Part shown: positions 22,946-37,512 of the stretch, piece by piece
Position numbering within the stretch: the stretch's first letter is position 1
How the letters are laid out: the number at the start of each line of letters is the position of its first letter
NCBI GenBank assembly: GCA_014338405.1
Contig: JTDE01000696.1
Span: 117,675 to 181,674 of the forward strand
Reading direction: 5' to 3'
Length of the DNA: 64,000 nt
DNA from: Paragonimus skrjabini miyazakii
Lineage: Eukaryota; Platyhelminthes; Trematoda; Plagiorchiida; Troglotrematidae
Made by a program: the position numbers and the translations under genes
The notes under the pieces: generated by a model
What the model was told of the DNA's origin: nothing
The model's database searches: none
The model's input: only the letters and a program-made list of their open reading frames with translations

Positions 22946-25900
22946 ACTATGGTTATAGTCATCAGTTCCCTTGAAGCATAAGCAATATGTGTTGTGAGGA
23001 TGTATTTGTCTCTTAATAAGTGACATCACAACAGTTGTTTCCATTAGGCATGTTCTGTTCCAGAATACCACTGCAACCAAAGGGTACCACCTCATCCGAA
23101 GTAAATGTGTCCAACAAGAATTCCTGTGACTGATATTGTGGTTAAGTGTATACGCTCTGCACTACTAGATACATAACAGAAGCAGTTCATGTACAGTGCG
23201 CGGTTTGGATACGTTTCGGTACGCCGCACAACACCAGCTCGTCCATTCTGATCCGTTTAATGAATTGTGAACGACTCACACAGACAACGAAGGTATTTAG
23301 TTTTGTTTGCTAGCCCACTGCCAGCTTTTAGCAGAATAGTAAGTGGCAGATCCTTCGAAAGTCAAGACGGTTACAAGCTGATTACAGTATTTCGAATTAT
23401 CAGATACTCCGAATCATGCGGACCAATTTGGCCGAATACGGCTAACCAGATCCAGCTATGCTGATGATCTCAAACTCACCTAACCTAGTTAACACTACCT
23501 GAAAATCACTTGGTTCAGGATCCCAGCAACAGCAAAATCATGTTTGTCAATTAGCAAACCATTCTATCCTTTGCTCACTTTATGAGGGACAACTTTCAAT
23601 TTCTCAGTTACCGGCACAAAGTTATATCACCTAATGACATAAATTTATATTGTGACTTATTCGTTCACATAATACCTCTCCGAACAAAACCTACTGGTTA
23701 GTAAAAACCATGTAGTCGTTCTCTGAAATGTTTTCCAACGAACCAGAATGGATTGCCACATAAAGATCACCTCGTAGTTGGATATGACTAGTTGTTTTTA
23801 CTAATTTCGCGGTTGGTGTTAGAAGATGCACCAGCCTCAGGTTTTGGCATTCCAAAAGGGCAAACGCATTTACTAAAACGGTGTTGAGATTAAGTGAGAT
23901 AAAGCTTTATAGCCACCGCCTCATTGATGCACAAACCGAGGTTGTGTTGTTTTCACTAACCCGGCTATGCTCAGTGAAGTACATGGTAGTGGCTGTGTTT
24001 TCAACGCACCACCAACCGAGGCAGCATTGCCACTGAATAGTTCGCTTCCACCTCGTGTGCTTACGATAGTGGGGTCGGTCGGGCCTCGCTGTGCTTAATT
24101 AGCACCGAAGATTGCAATGTACTAGGTAATCTGAATATCACATTCTGGGTAAGCGATTCGTATGTGTTGCCAAAGCAACACTGTGCATCAGACAGGTAGC
24201 AAGGTCTACACGAGGTATGGTCCAGACAACTGCAAACAGTCTCTGATTGCGGGAGATCAAATACGTTTATCAGACCGGTAAAAATTCGACAGCATATTAG
24301 CTAAACACAAATAGTAGATACCGTCAAAATAAATAATCTGCTGAAGATTTAGTTTAGAAATATTATACATAGCGAGTACTGTGCAACAGGTAAAGACTTT
24401 CGTAGTAGACTTTAAAAATTAAATCAAACAATCCACTTGTAGAAGGAAGTTCATTTAGACAGAAATCGCTTGAAATCTTTGAAGCACTAAACACTGAGAA
24501 ATCTGCAATCGAGAAAGGTTAGATAGTTAAATTCCAGCTAGGATATGGTGCAAGTTCGCGTTTGTTCCAGGGTAGATCTGCTCTTGTTGAGGTTGGTGAT
24601 TACAGGGACAAGGTGGAGAGCTTTACTTGCCATTCTTATAGAGATACAGTCATTTATGATACTGAGCACTGATGAACGTCAGTTTGTCTACACAAGTGTG
24701 TCGGTGGATGGAAGTATGAATCGTCGAGTCAGTGACATCAGCGATAAAGTGGAACCTACTGTTTCAGAGGCGACAGTAGTGGTGGACGTTGTGTGTAGCA
24801 TTCAGCAAACAACAGAGCGTGAGAGACCAGTAAAATGTTTAGTGGTCGGATGAATAGCTTCCACAGAAATAGGATAGATGAACAACATAAGCTCTCGATG
24901 CTACTGAAAGACTGCTCATCCCAAGCAGGTACCGACTTCATGCTTAACACCAAACACAATATCTAAATTGTAGCTTCTGCAAGTTGAAAATACATGCGAG
25001 CTCGTAATGAAACAGTACGGATAGTTTAAGAGAGTTTTACCATTTGTTGTGTCTTCAGAAATAAACAGGGAAGTCTGTAGACGTGCAAAAACTTCTGTTT
25101 GTTTTAACCGAACAACTCATTGACAAACACTTCGAACGATTCGACAGTCCGTGCGCTGATTCGCGCAGACTTGTCAGCAAAGTGCATTTCTGCTGTCATC
25201 CAAAATGGGGACGACACTGTAAAGTGGAGATATACACTGTAAAGTGTACAAACAGAAAGCTGCTCTTAAAAACCAACTTGAGGGTGAACATCTCCACTCT
25301 CCATTTTGTTAAGTGTGTTTCCTAAGTAACAAAATGGAAGAGCTCCTTGAAGACGGCAAATCAACAAGGTCATCCATCGTACGTATTTGCGAAACCATAA
25401 GTGAGGAAGAAGTTGAAGAAAAACCAAGTTTACAACGGAGTAATTAATTTCGGTAGGACCGTAAATGTAGGCAAGATGGTGGTGTAGCTCTTTATGTCGA
25501 TCGTTGCTCGAAAATGTGATCTTTGGTCTCATAGTTTATTTAATGAGCAATAATGAGCAGATAAATACTGATATATGTAAGACTTCCTCAACGAAACTAT
25601 CACGACTCCCACACAAGAGTGAATTTATCATCTCTAGCCTGACTTCCACTTTTCAGCGTTTGGAAACTATGATGTGGTAATACCTGCCAACTTAACGAAG
25701 AACGTTAGGGATATTCCGAATTGCCGGACTTCTCAAAGGTCATTCAAGCTGGACGTCATTTTAAGCAGTGAGAAACATACTATCAGTAACCTTTGCATCG
25801 ACGCTCTATGCGGTCGTGGAAATGAAGGGGTCATTAGTTCTGATACAGCATTAAGTTCGTAAGGAATCATTACAAAACAAATTATGAAGTTTTGCTTCGG

Positions 25901-28315
25901 ATACTGGTTGATGGAATTAGGTTAAAAGCTTAAACTCGTCTGTCATTAGACTATAAGTGCAATTAATCGGGGTATTAATAAGTACTTCACTGTAAATCGG
26001 CACAAACCATAAAGACGGCAATATCCAACTGAGCAATATACGAAAATTGCTTAGTTTCGAGAGGCACATCTGAAATATATATCATGTGAGGTGAGCGTGC
26101 AAGTGTGAGGGGATTATTGCCATAATCCTAATCCAGCAATAGTACAGTGCGGAACGGTGAAAGCCAGTGTCAGTGTTTTAACATCGACCTGAAATTAATG
26201 TACAGCACTGTAACTAAACGCTACAAAAGCCGTCCTACAATCCTACCGCTGTGTGATGGAAATGATATCAGCAGCTCTAATTTAGAGAAGTCAGCATGCT
26301 AACGTCTTTGCTAACAACTTTTAAAGATACTTATCGCTTACCGTCAGTGATAATACACCTGCTGATCTTAGTACAGAATATACATCACACCGTGTGTCAT
26401 GTTTCAAACGTTATAAGGGTTTTCTAACAACAAGTCGTGTGACGATGCTTTTACACCCTCAATGTGCCCGACAGAATCAGCAGAAAAACGGAGAAATATG
26501 GTGAACAGAATTATCCGATCGTTCTCTAGACAGGAGTAAGCTGTGGGAAGCCCGGAAGACCCACAATGTTTCCCCCATTTTCGAAAAGGCAATCACAAGA
26601 AATCAATCAACTACGGGCTAGCTGCCATATAAATCACAGTCGTAATTGTTTTAGAAAGCCTAATCGACGGTCATCTACGAGCCTATATCATTACCGCACG
26701 TTGTTGTCTGATGACCAGCATATACTGTACATGTCTAACCGAAATGCGTGAAAACGGAGAGCAATAGACAATAATAGTTGATGAAGGTAAGACAGAATGA
26801 CCGACCATTTTGAGTTTTTCGAAAGCCTTCCAAAAGTCAGCCACACAATCCCGTGTATGAAACTTTACGACCGTAATGTTGGTATTACTTTACTTCTGTG
26901 GTTCACTGATTACCTGAAATACGTGAATTTTACATGGCGTAATTTCGAGTTGGCACAATGCAACTAAGAATATAGCTTTAGAACCTATTTTAAGCTTATT
27001 ATTGTGCAGATAGTTAATCCCTAAACTACCATGATTGGCACATTTCCCCGATACTATTAAACGTTGATATTACGAAAATGTGCAAACAGTGGGTGGTATT
27101 ACATCAAAGGAAAAGTTTCCAAGTGGCCTTTACAGTTTGTGTCGCTGGGCCACAGTTCGCCGGGTTCCATCTAATCTCTCTGAGTGTAAGGTAATGCACA
27201 GTTATCCCTCACTTGGCAGTGATTTGTTGCGATGCCTAGGAGGGATAATTTCAGAGGATTTCAGTCTATATCCTAACGTCTCATTAACGACCAAGAAAGT
27301 TAACGACCCTTAGGATTTTGATCAGTTGCTTGGAATTCTTTAGCTGGAGCGTCTTCTCCTGATACTTTACAAACTGATAAGATTTATCCATGGGTTAAAC
27401 GGTTAGGCCTGTTGATTTCTCCGTAGGAAATACATCACTTCAGCTGAGGGAATCCAACTTAGGGTAACAAAGCGTGTTTTATCACTCTGTTCATTCCCCT
27501 ATCCATAAAGCTTGCTCAGACTGGATCTGTACTTCACACACTGTTGACATGTCAAACGCGATCTTGTTTTCGTCTTTGTCATGTGATATATCGGGCAACC
27601 CACCCGCTGAGGAATATTCCTACCCTTACTGCGCGAAATGGTGTCTCAGGTCACTTGCTTAAGCGGAGACACCGAAGAAATCGCCCAAACTGCAAATATC
27701 ATTCTTCCAGTGTCAATATATGTCCACTCTGAAGCTTTCTATCTGAATTTGTCGCAGAAATGTCAATAGTAGATAACTTTCAGCTAAGACGTTATATATA
27801 CATTGTTGATGCTAATCTCAGCTTCCAGTTAGCTTGGCCATCTAAACAACTTTGAATTGATATAAGACCTTTAACACCAGTATCAAAAATACATTATCTG
27901 TTGAGCCGCATTTGTTTCAATCTTGATTGCCCGGACAATGTAACACTTCACCTTCTGGGTTGTACTAAAAGTACTATTAAACTGCCTAATACTATCACTT
28001 TGCGTTTGTTTTAATCATGTTTACTGCTGTCCAACACAACGTTTAATGTACTGAAACGTTATAAGCTCTTAAAAACTTCAGTGATTCAAAAGGGAGCAAA
28101 CATATCAGCCCGATTTTTACATTTAGGAGGAAATGGAACAGCACGCATTGATGGGTAAATAGTTTTGTTTTGAACAACGTTTGTTTGATTTCTCTTCAAT
28201 CAGATGAACAAACCTGGACCAATAAAAGTGGACTGCTACAGGACCGGAATGGAACTGTGTTTTCAAGACACCGATGTGAAGTAAACAGTTTTGTCATCTG
28301 AAACACTGATTCCCC
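22946..28315. other. No gene recognised
   Basis: Only short frames. The plus-strand frame 24,545-24,853 (102 codons) has a polar second half, but no motif or convincing splice context. Nothing was matched elsewhere. Confidence 0.4.
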
Positions 28316-28317
28316 TT

Positions 28318-28365
28318 TATCCAGTTCATCAACATTGCACGAAGACATGCATTGCGAGATGAAGG
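28318..28365 (+). repeat. Dispersed repeat with 'atgcattgcgagat' core
   Basis: 'tatccagttcatcaa' followed by 'gaagacatgcattgcgagat' matches, in reverse complement, 36,283-36,328, apart from a short gap. Its core also recurs near 54,963-55,005. The family is unknown. In the minus frame it reads ISQCMSS, as the other copy does, hinting at a coding transposon origin. Confidence 0.45.
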
Positions 28366-29590
28366 CATTCCGTTTATTCTCATATGTCAATTAAATGAAA
28401 TATTCGGTTACATAAGTATGTGGCATGGCGACAAAATTTTGGCGTTTTCCCGAGGCGTTATTAATCAAGCGTCACGCGCCGGCCATCTGTTGGCGAAAGA
28501 TGCTGACGCAATCAATTTCGTTACGACAACAATTAAACCGGTGATCCAACCCTGATTATGCCCATGTGATCTACGTTAATTTCACTTTTGTTGCCATGCC
28601 CTAAACCCATCTAACCGAAAGTATTCAGTCAGTTGGCAAATAGGTGCTTTTTTATGTGAGGAACTTTCAGCATATTTGTTAAATTTAGACAATGGAACTA
28701 ATGCTACTGACTGTAAATGATAGCAGAAGAGCGCAATCCAACCATATGTGCTATTTGTGGCTAATTAAAACGTTTGGTTTTCCCTTTTAAAACTATATCT
28801 GAACAATCAGCATCTTTTGATTTTTCGGTCTTTAAAATGCTTCTACAATATTTTCGTTTTCTACTTAGATAGTGAACCTGGAATGGTCATTCCTCATAAC
28901 TTACCAAACGTTAGTTTGTCATTGAACATGACATCGTTCCAACGATCTCTTCAGGCAACATGACCTCTTGTCCAATTCAGTCAGTATTGTGTATGTAATT
29001 TAGTCAGTACTAATTCCTGCCAACTAAAATGATGCAATTGACTAGACTGTTACTATACTGCGTGTAAAGAAACTTGAAGGTTCATTGTCTCTTTAATTAA
29101 GAACCACTCATAGATGGAAATGGAGGATACCCGACAGATCAAATTCCTTCTTGTTCTTGTAATATCTTTCGTCTTGTACGTCTTGGGACATACTGAGACC
29201 TAATTGGAAAGCATTTAAACCCGACCAACTTACAGGCGTTTAATTGACCACATATTTGAAAATCTTAAAAGATCAGTGTGTTCCATTTTTCTCACTCTAT
29301 GAGTTGCAATTCGCGTTATGTAGATTTTATCAAAATAATAGAATGATAATCATCGACTTTGGATTCTATTCACGTGATAAGCCCAATTCACAGATTACAA
29401 AGATGTAACTAAATGAGTTTTATTTACTGAGCAGCAAGCTGAAACGACCCCCGCAGTAGTTGCCTAAAAACATTAAACTCATATGTACACAAATTTTAAT
29501 AAATTCATATATATCATGACAACCTTTTCTCGAAGCAGGCGGCCCCAAAGACCTTGACAGACAACTGGATCAAAACCAGCTTTACTGTAT
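28366..29590. other. No gene recognised
   Basis: AT-rich with short frames. No feature supported. Confidence 0.4.
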
Positions 29591-29667
29591 GAATATCGGC
29601 TGAGAAGTATAAGTTCGTGTTCGCCGCGATCAGATCGCAAACATTCCTGTCCGCCTGTTGTCACATT

Positions 29668-29826
29668 ATGAAGTTCGTGGATAGCTTGGATGCAAAAAAG
29701 ACAAAACCAGTGCACCTTCAGCTACCACATGCTATTCTGTCATCTAGTTCTGAGATGGGAATGACGACGGTTAGGTGTTTCTCACTAGATAATTGTGGTA
29801 CTTGTGAACTGAAGGAATGCTGTCAG
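29668..29826 (+). CDS. Candidate coding exon, product unknown
   Basis: From an ATG, 53 codons run to a consensus splice donor CAG|GTAAGA in phase 0. The end is Cys-rich (NCGTCELKECCQ). The frame is open back to 29,592, so the true start may be a splice acceptor further left and not this ATG. I see no partner exon, domain or signal peptide. The call rests on the donor and a plausible residue mix, so it stays weak. Confidence 0.25.
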
Positions 29827-32800
29827 GTAAGATGACAAGTTATAATCACCCTAACGTGAAGGAGACGCAGAAATAAGGTCCACAGCTAGAGTTTCACTAT
29901 ACTTCAACAATCCAGGTTCCACATCCACTTTGGTTGTCAAAAATGAGTTAACTGGAATGGCATAATTAACCACAGTATCTTTAACTCCCTACAATTGAAC
30001 GGATCAGCTTATGTTAGCCTCATTAAAGTTTGAAGCGAATTGCGTATCTTTAAAACCGGTGCCACCAAGGAAAAACAGCAAACGGTTGAAAAATATCTTT
30101 CGAATATTTTCACACTGTTTAGCCAAGTAAACCACACAGTTCTCATGCATACTTTTAATGAGGTTTCGTTTCAGTTGACGAAAGTTATTGTACTTTTTGA
30201 TGTCCACGAGAATTCATCGACTTCCGCTCAAACACTTTGCAGTATCTGTTTCTATCACAACTCTAGTTCTTCGATGGAACACTGCTATAAAGTGCCCAGT
30301 GCCCACCAGGACTAATGTTGTGGCCTGGAAGATTTCCGTGACAGGGCTATCCGTTGAGAGCTTAGTGTACCCCGGTAGTTCAGTTTGCAATCAAACACTA
30401 TGTTTCGAACATTTGATCTCCAAAACGGAAGACTATCCTAGAAGCATTGATGCCACTAGTAGTCGGGAACGATATAATCGATCCCCGTTCATGAGCAGTG
30501 GACTGCTAAGCTATGTTTTCATATGATCGGTAAATGCCGTGGTGTCAAGATGTTCCGTACGTCGTAAACGATTGCAAACGCATCATTATTGTCAATGTTT
30601 GAACGACGATCTGTATGATAGGTACATATATGACAATTTCTCGTCTGCATCGAAACAAACTTGATCAGGAGATTCGGCAATGTCAGCAAAATATACCCTG
30701 ATCAGTATTACATTTTAGAGGTAAGCAAATTGAACGGTGATGTTGAAAACAAAAATGAGCGATCCGGAGACCGAATAAGTTCAATTATGAACTCATGGCA
30801 GAGGGGGACGCTCTCCACAAGAGTCTACTGACGTAGCCATAAAAACCCACCTGGCCATGTCTTCACTGATGCGTTCATGGTTGAAACTGAGGAAACAACA
30901 GTTAGTACTTACGAACCGTAAACAAAATGACACTAACCGAATTGTTAACGTACAGCAATATGTTATCTTTCTGCACTGATGGAGTTATTAAAGAGAACCC
31001 CGTGTTTCGAGAACGGATATGAGAGAATATATCGTGCGTTGTGCTGATATGCATTATAAGATAATTCACTGATTAAGCGTTGCAAAATGTATGACTCTCC
31101 TGATATTAATTCGTTGTCGCTTAACCAAAGAATCACCCAATAATGAGTGAACAAGCTTACCAATCGTGCGTAAACTGAGGGTGCGCAAAAGGTATGTTGA
31201 CGATCCGCTATTGACTGGAAAAGATGAAGAACAAATTGGGAATACAATTAAAGTTTTCAACTCCGTTCACCCCAGTCTCAAAGTAACGTTTGAGTAGAAA
31301 CGAGAGAATTGTCTACCTACCCTGGACAACTTGCTTAAACGTTGATTACTAAACGCTCACGGCTAACCGTAAGCCAACAGGGGCAGGACAATGTATGGCT
31401 TTGACTCATGTTGTTCTTGTTCCAAAGAGTACATGCGCTGTTGTTTTACAGATCATCAAAATCAAACTAGCTGAGCATACAGTGCTGCATGAAGCTTTTC
31501 CTTTCAACAATTTTACATAAAGTTTTATCCCGAAATGAAGTAAACTTAATCAAACGAAAAGTGTAATCGTGGGGATTTCCAAAAAAGTGTGTAAACCAGA
31601 CTGTCGTCACAAGCGACACTTTGATGTACACCTTTTAAAGGTAATCAATGTTACAATGAATGATGCGTATAATGCAAAGAAACTTATCTTACTCTCAAAA
31701 ATGACTACTCCCGATCAAAAGCGAAGTTTCCTGTTTTATTCCATTCACTTTACTAATTAGACTTACAGCAGCTGCAGAAAAATTCACAGCAGTGGAACAA
31801 ACGAAAATCTATACAGCCTGAAGCCAAAGAGCATATTGCAAAGCATTTGAATGATGCGCTAGTCAACTTACAAGTAAGTAACATTCATTATAAAAAGAAC
31901 GCCTCTTTCATTCATCACAAGGCACTGCCGACAACAGAATGCAACGTTTTGATATGACATCCTCTATCATGGTCAGGATGAATGATCACAGTACGTAAAT
32001 TATCATGTATGACGAAGCCATATTGGATGGCCAAAGGCAGCCGGTTCTGTATGCTTAAAAATCACTGACTCAATCATTACTTGCCATCGATTTAGTCGTA
32101 AGTACCAATCACGACCAAGTTCAGTTTATACTTTCAGTCATTTGATCTAAATCAGGTCGATTTTATTTCTGGCCGGTCACATGTTTACGACTGACAAAGT
32201 CGTGCTAATTCGCAATTAATTAACTAATTAAGCAGTTAATTAATTAATCAACTAATTTCATGATTGTAACTGTGACTGGCACACCCCACTTCGGACTACG
32301 TGTAAGTGGTTAGTAAAAATTGACCACTGAACACGGCGTCAGCCAAAGATAAACATAGTAGACGACCGTCCTTCCATATGCATTATATTGAAATATACTT
32401 TGCGGAATTATTCAAGATTTTCCCAGTATAATCGGCATTATAGAAGAACAATTTACGCTAGAGAGACTGAAGTAAAAGGCGCGTTAAATGAAGGTTTAAT
32501 CGATTTTCGTAACTACGGTTTCTGGTTTACAACAAAACGGTACAAATGAATGGACTGTTGTTGTATCTACTTTCGAGTGAATATTAAGCAAGCGACAAGA
32601 AGAAAAAGCAGGCACACGCGAATGTGTGTGTCGATTGTTACGAAATTTGATTACAAAGAGTCTATTTGCTTCCACTCCGCAAGCAGAATACACGACTGTA
32701 GAGGGATGGTCTCCGAAGTCGTTCTGAACATTCTACAACACTGGCTTGGTCGCTCACTGCTGCAAGTACAAGTCGAAACAACTTACACTGTTAGGTGGTA

Positions 32801-35800
32801 GACACATTCTGTGATATGGGTGTATGCGAGCTGAATCACAAGCGTCTCATTGCTTGCCCCTCGTACGCGACGTTGTTCCTCCAGATAACGTAAAATAAAG
32901 CTCAATTCTTTTGTCGTAGTTATTCGACGAATCATAACACCATGCCGAGGAACAATCTCCCAATCCGTTCACGTTTTCTCATACATGTACGTCTAAATGG
33001 ACACGTGTTTGACGTCTGGTGAAAACTTCCGAGCAACTTAAGATTCATTATGACTAATTTAACTCCAGAGTATCTACGAGTAGCCTTACCTCTTTAGAAT
33101 AACACATAATTAATTTTAATAATACTTTCAAAACAATACCACTATTTTTTACAGGAATCTACAGGATAAGCTTTGATCAGACATTGTTGTCTTACAATAA
33201 ACTCATCGAAAAATTAAAACAAAATAATTCAATCACCTCAATTAAACAATGGATTGTGGAAAAATCTTTTGATGGTAGTAAAAATATGTGCAAATCTGAC
33301 AATACTGGTCCAGCAATGATTAGGATAAATATATACTGTCATAAATATGAAGATGAATCAACAAATACAAGCCGTATGACAAGATTTTTACTCAATGTCA
33401 CACATATCAATTTGCCCTGGTGGACTTTGTGTAGATGACTGATATAAAGATGACATGCAAATCTGTAGTTATCGCGAAAATTATAAGAAATACGAATTGT
33501 TAACTAACCGCACAAATAGAAATTGAAATAGATTATTTCTGAAAAGAGTTCGAAATTACCGCAAAACAAGGAGTTAGTTTTGGTAAACCCGCGAAGCGCA
33601 CTTTAGTTCCGTTATTCACGAGGTTACCTCATTGGCTTCGTATAAGCGCTAACATTCAGTGCAACACTAGTTGAATGATTGACAAAATATGTAATTCAAA
33701 CTATGGTTTGTAACACGTTCAAACAATTAATCCTTGTGGACAGATCTTGTTCATAGTATGAAAACGAGGGAAGTACTATACTTCTCTCACGTTCTGTCAA
33801 AACAGTCAGCATTCCAGCTTTTTCCTTCGCAAATGCGACCACGTTGGGTTTATTCTTCTAGATTTGTTTTATGAATGATGGTCAACGTACAGTCGACAGA
33901 AAAGTCAATGATTTGTGTTGTACTTCGCTGAAGTACAATAATTTGATCATTCTCAAACTGAAAATATTTTTGCTGTGATCCACCGTTGATGGTCCGATAC
34001 GATTCTCTAAGATTTGCAAGGAATGTATCAAAAATACATGTATTTAGAAAAAATCAGAATCCCCATCTTTGTTCCCGTAGCATGCACAAACCAAGTCTGC
34101 TAAAACGGTAGAAACAGTCAAATGTTACAAGAGTGCACAAACTCGACGATTGCAATGATATTATTTACGACTATCTGAATTACTTATATGAAACCTTTGG
34201 TATACTGCATGACGTTTACTGATGTTCTGCCATGAAGTACTTTACCCGTAGTCTGTCCTGTTGGTGCAGTTCGGTCAAACCTCTAAGCTTCCGGAACACG
34301 TCAGAATGCAGACAGCAAAAGAATGGCTGGACGTCAGAGGTCGCATGACTATGTTGTGTCCATGTTAGTCACGTGTTCCACAACCGTCTGCAAAAAACAA
34401 CCGGTGAAGCCAAATTAATGGGATAATAAAATGCCTTCATCCCTCTCGCCCACACACCACGGTTCTCAGTTGTCCACATTACAAAAGAAAACGCTAGCTG
34501 TAAGATCACGCAGAAGATAGCGATCAGAACGAATAACAGGTCAATCTAGAGAATGGGTTGATACAACGCGTTGCACTGAGTCACGAATCTTGACAACGGA
34601 AGCACAGAACATTTACCTTTGGTTACCGTCGACTGTCAGATAATTATGAACGGCTGCCATTTAAAGATCGGATCTACTCTAATCGGCTAAAGAGGCCATA
34701 AAAATTTTGGGGAAATCCAATGACCTCTTTGGACCGTGAAAACTTATACTCAACAAAAACGGCGAACGCAGTCAAAATATGCCTTCTCCAAATATTTTCA
34801 AAAGACAACCGACTGTCATTAGAATGCCCTTGACAGTTTCTGTCGTATGACGATGTCGTCAGCGAATATAGCAAAATGCATATCGTAGGAGTCAGATCTG
34901 ATATTTTTGCTATATATACGAGCTATCTCAACATTTTGTTTTGGATGTTTAATAGCATTCGATAAACTAAAACAGTTTCCTGCAGTCTTTCAGTAAATAA
35001 GCATAGTTATGCAATGATCAACAAGAACAGATTTGTTTAACTTCACACATCATAAATTCGGCTAGTAAACAACACGAGCATGCCAGTGACCATTGTGTCA
35101 ACTTCGTGGGAGTACATTAGTGCACCCAGGGTAAACCCGACTTGAATACAACTTTTCAGTCTGACAAAAAGTTCGTGAGTGTTGGAATTAAGATAACTAC
35201 AGGAAGAATACTTCACTTTAAGTAAAAGCGCTCAACCTGATTAGGTGCCGAAAAGTCACCTAACGCATGACCAACTCCCCCAGACGCTGCTAAACATTCC
35301 TGGTGTTTTCCGTAAGTCGATCACTTCCATCAGGACGTTTGAAACAATTATGCCGCACTAAATGTGCTATTAAAGAACATCCAGAGTCTGATTGACAGTT
35401 AATGTATTAATAACTTCAGCTGATCCTCATTATTACCAATATTTCCAATTTGTTTTGCGATCTTTACGTTTTTATGTATGGTGAATGAGTTAATTCGTCA
35501 AGCCATTTTATGCTCACCAGAACTGTCTTGCATCGAAGGTATACTTGAGTAGATAAATACAGTGAGAACTGGTAACATTGAATTAGTAATCCTGACGAGC
35601 GTTGAGGATCATACCTGCAGATACACGTTTAGTTGTCTAATCTACAGCTTACCCAAGAAAATAATACAGAAGTGAACAGCCTCTTGAGCAATCTTTAGAG
35701 GGCATATTCTGGTTGACCGCAGTAAACAAGGCAACTTCACGATACGCCCGTGTCATTTGGACGTACTCAACGATCCGCTCTCTCCCTCGATAGACAAATC

Positions 35801-36280
35801 GTTTGTTTGGTTAGACCGCGTAATACAAACAGTCGGCTAGGTATTCAGCCGTAGAAACAACCAGTTCGCCAGAATCAATGTGCTGGCTAAACCCAAAGTC
35901 AACGGTAGGCTACCTTCGATTTAACACATGGTTGTTACGCTTCCCGGACTCACGGTTACGTCAAGAACAGCGACTGCTTGCGAGTAATGCTCGTATTGCT
36001 ACATTTGGACCATTATCGACCGACAAATTACTTCACTTTCATGAGGCTCATGTTTGTCCACTACGCATGAAACCTTGATATCCCCAGTGTCAAAGTTGAT
36101 GATAACTTTTGCTATGTTGAGGTCCGTCGTTGTAAGAATCCCGGCTGATATAACAGATTGCCAACGTTGTTTCTACTGTTCTTCATACCCAACTTATTTA
36201 CCACTCAGACGTTGTAAGTTTAGTTTGCTTCCTTTCTTCAAAGAACTATTGACTGTTTTGCTCAGCTCAAGTTCGACACT
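29827..36280. other. No gene recognised; AT palindrome at 32,215-32,244
   Basis: Short frames only. An 11-bp perfect inverted repeat, ATTAATTAACT/AGTTAATTAAT, with an 8-base loop lies at 32,215-32,244 in an AT-only patch. An 84-codon frame at 33,184-33,438 is preceded by an acceptor-like 'attttttacag', but nothing else supports it. Confidence 0.4.
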
Positions 36281-36282
36281 CC

Positions 36283-36328
36283 GTAGAGCCTGTATCTCGC
36301 AATGTATGTCTTCTTAATGAACTGGATA
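36283..36328 (-). repeat. Dispersed repeat, second copy (inverted)
   Basis: Reverse complement of the repeat at 28,318-28,365 ('atctcgcaatg' ... 'aatgaactggataaa'), with a short internal deletion. Confidence 0.45.
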
Positions 36329-36814
36329 AAAAGAACTCCCAAATGGTTATGAACTAACTACGTACCTTTGATATTCTCTGATCTGCTTCACCGTTCATAT
36401 ATCGCTGTCAGCAGACAGCTAGACTTGCTAGTCGCTCCACATTGAAGAAGAAATTCAACTCAGTAAACTCGTATGTGCAAGACCAATGACTGTACACCTT
36501 GTTAAAATCGACCAAAGATCCCGGCCATACAAGTTGATGAACGGTGCTTTATTTGGCTAGGATTATCAACATCCGATTAGACTCTCGATATTTAGTTGAT
36601 CAACAGTCTAGAAGATGATCTTATTCGTCACCCGAAAAGCAAGATTTGTCCATTTGACCAGCACAATAAGAAGACATTGTGAGATTCTGGACTTTTGTTT
36701 TAACGTATCATCCAGGGACAAGCTTTACAACTACAATTAGTTTGTGATTAACAGTCAAACAGATCGGTACAATAGAACCAACAAGGCTGCCTGAAAAGTT
36801 ACACGACTTCTGAC

Positions 36815-37512
36815 TGATGTCTGCGTTCAATCGCTCGTATCGGATGGCACCAACGAGTGAGCAACGGGGTTAGGAAGCGGGTGTTTGACATTGATTGCCA
36901 AACAAGTTCTTTCGTTCAGCCACTACATTTGCACACACTTAGATGGTTAGGTCATGTACTAAAGATGCCAGCTAGTCGTCTGCCACACCGAGCACTGTTT
37001 ACCGACGCTGCGGCCGATTGGCGTAAAGTGCGAGGTGAACAGACGATGACCTGGCGTAGACAAATGAAATCGTTCACGAAGGGGTTGGTCACTATAGATC
37101 GGGTTCCTCTTCCGGGTTGGAGCCCTCGCGACTCACAGAGTCGGTGCCTTGAAACGTTAGGTGACGGCTAACCGATCTCAGTGGCGTAAATGTTGTCGTT
37201 GTTTGGCCGAGTTGTCTGTGAAGTGAGTGCATTAACTGATGCGGAATAGTGGAAGCCGTAAGGAATCTGTTTTGCTGATGACACCATAACTCCACTCACA
37301 GCTAGGTTGGTTGTTTGCAAGGTGTAGGAGCCTTGATGTTGTACGTTTGAATATAGACGTAGCTATTTTTAGTAGTTAGGCTTCCTCCCCTTTTTTTCTT
37401 CCCTCTTGCTATAGAGGGTTTGCTTTTTCATCTTCTTCGTGATTGTTTGACAGTTAAGTATCAGTGTGAACCACTGATGTATTGTTGTCTACGATGATGA
37501 TGATGACAAGGT
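36815..37512 (+). mobile_element. 5'-truncated RTE-type LINE tail, copy A
   Basis: The 104-codon frame at 36,857-37,171 encodes the C-terminal end of a LINE reverse-transcriptase protein: LRWLGHVLKMPASRLPHRA, then a KVRGEQTMTWRRQMKS block, then GWSPRDSQ. The motif series occurs at the end of RTE-type endonuclease/reverse-transcriptase proteins. The copy begins just before it (the 'tgtctgcgttcaatcgctcg' block) and continues through a pyrimidine-rich 3' region to a short (GAT)n-type tail near 37,492-37,504. Three further copies (41.9, 55.5 and 60.8 kb) end the same way. The endonuclease and RT core are absent, as expected for 5' truncation. RTE clade is an inference. Confidence 0.75.

Noticed and set aside
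32215..32244. AT-rich palindrome as a replication origin or regulatory site
   Set aside because: An 11-bp palindrome made only of short AT words can arise by chance in AT-rich DNA; no supporting context.
36857..37171. Possible host gene (104-codon frame)
   Set aside because: The same protein end recurs at 61,082 and 55,510 with a shared 3' UTR and GAT tail; it is a LINE C-terminus.
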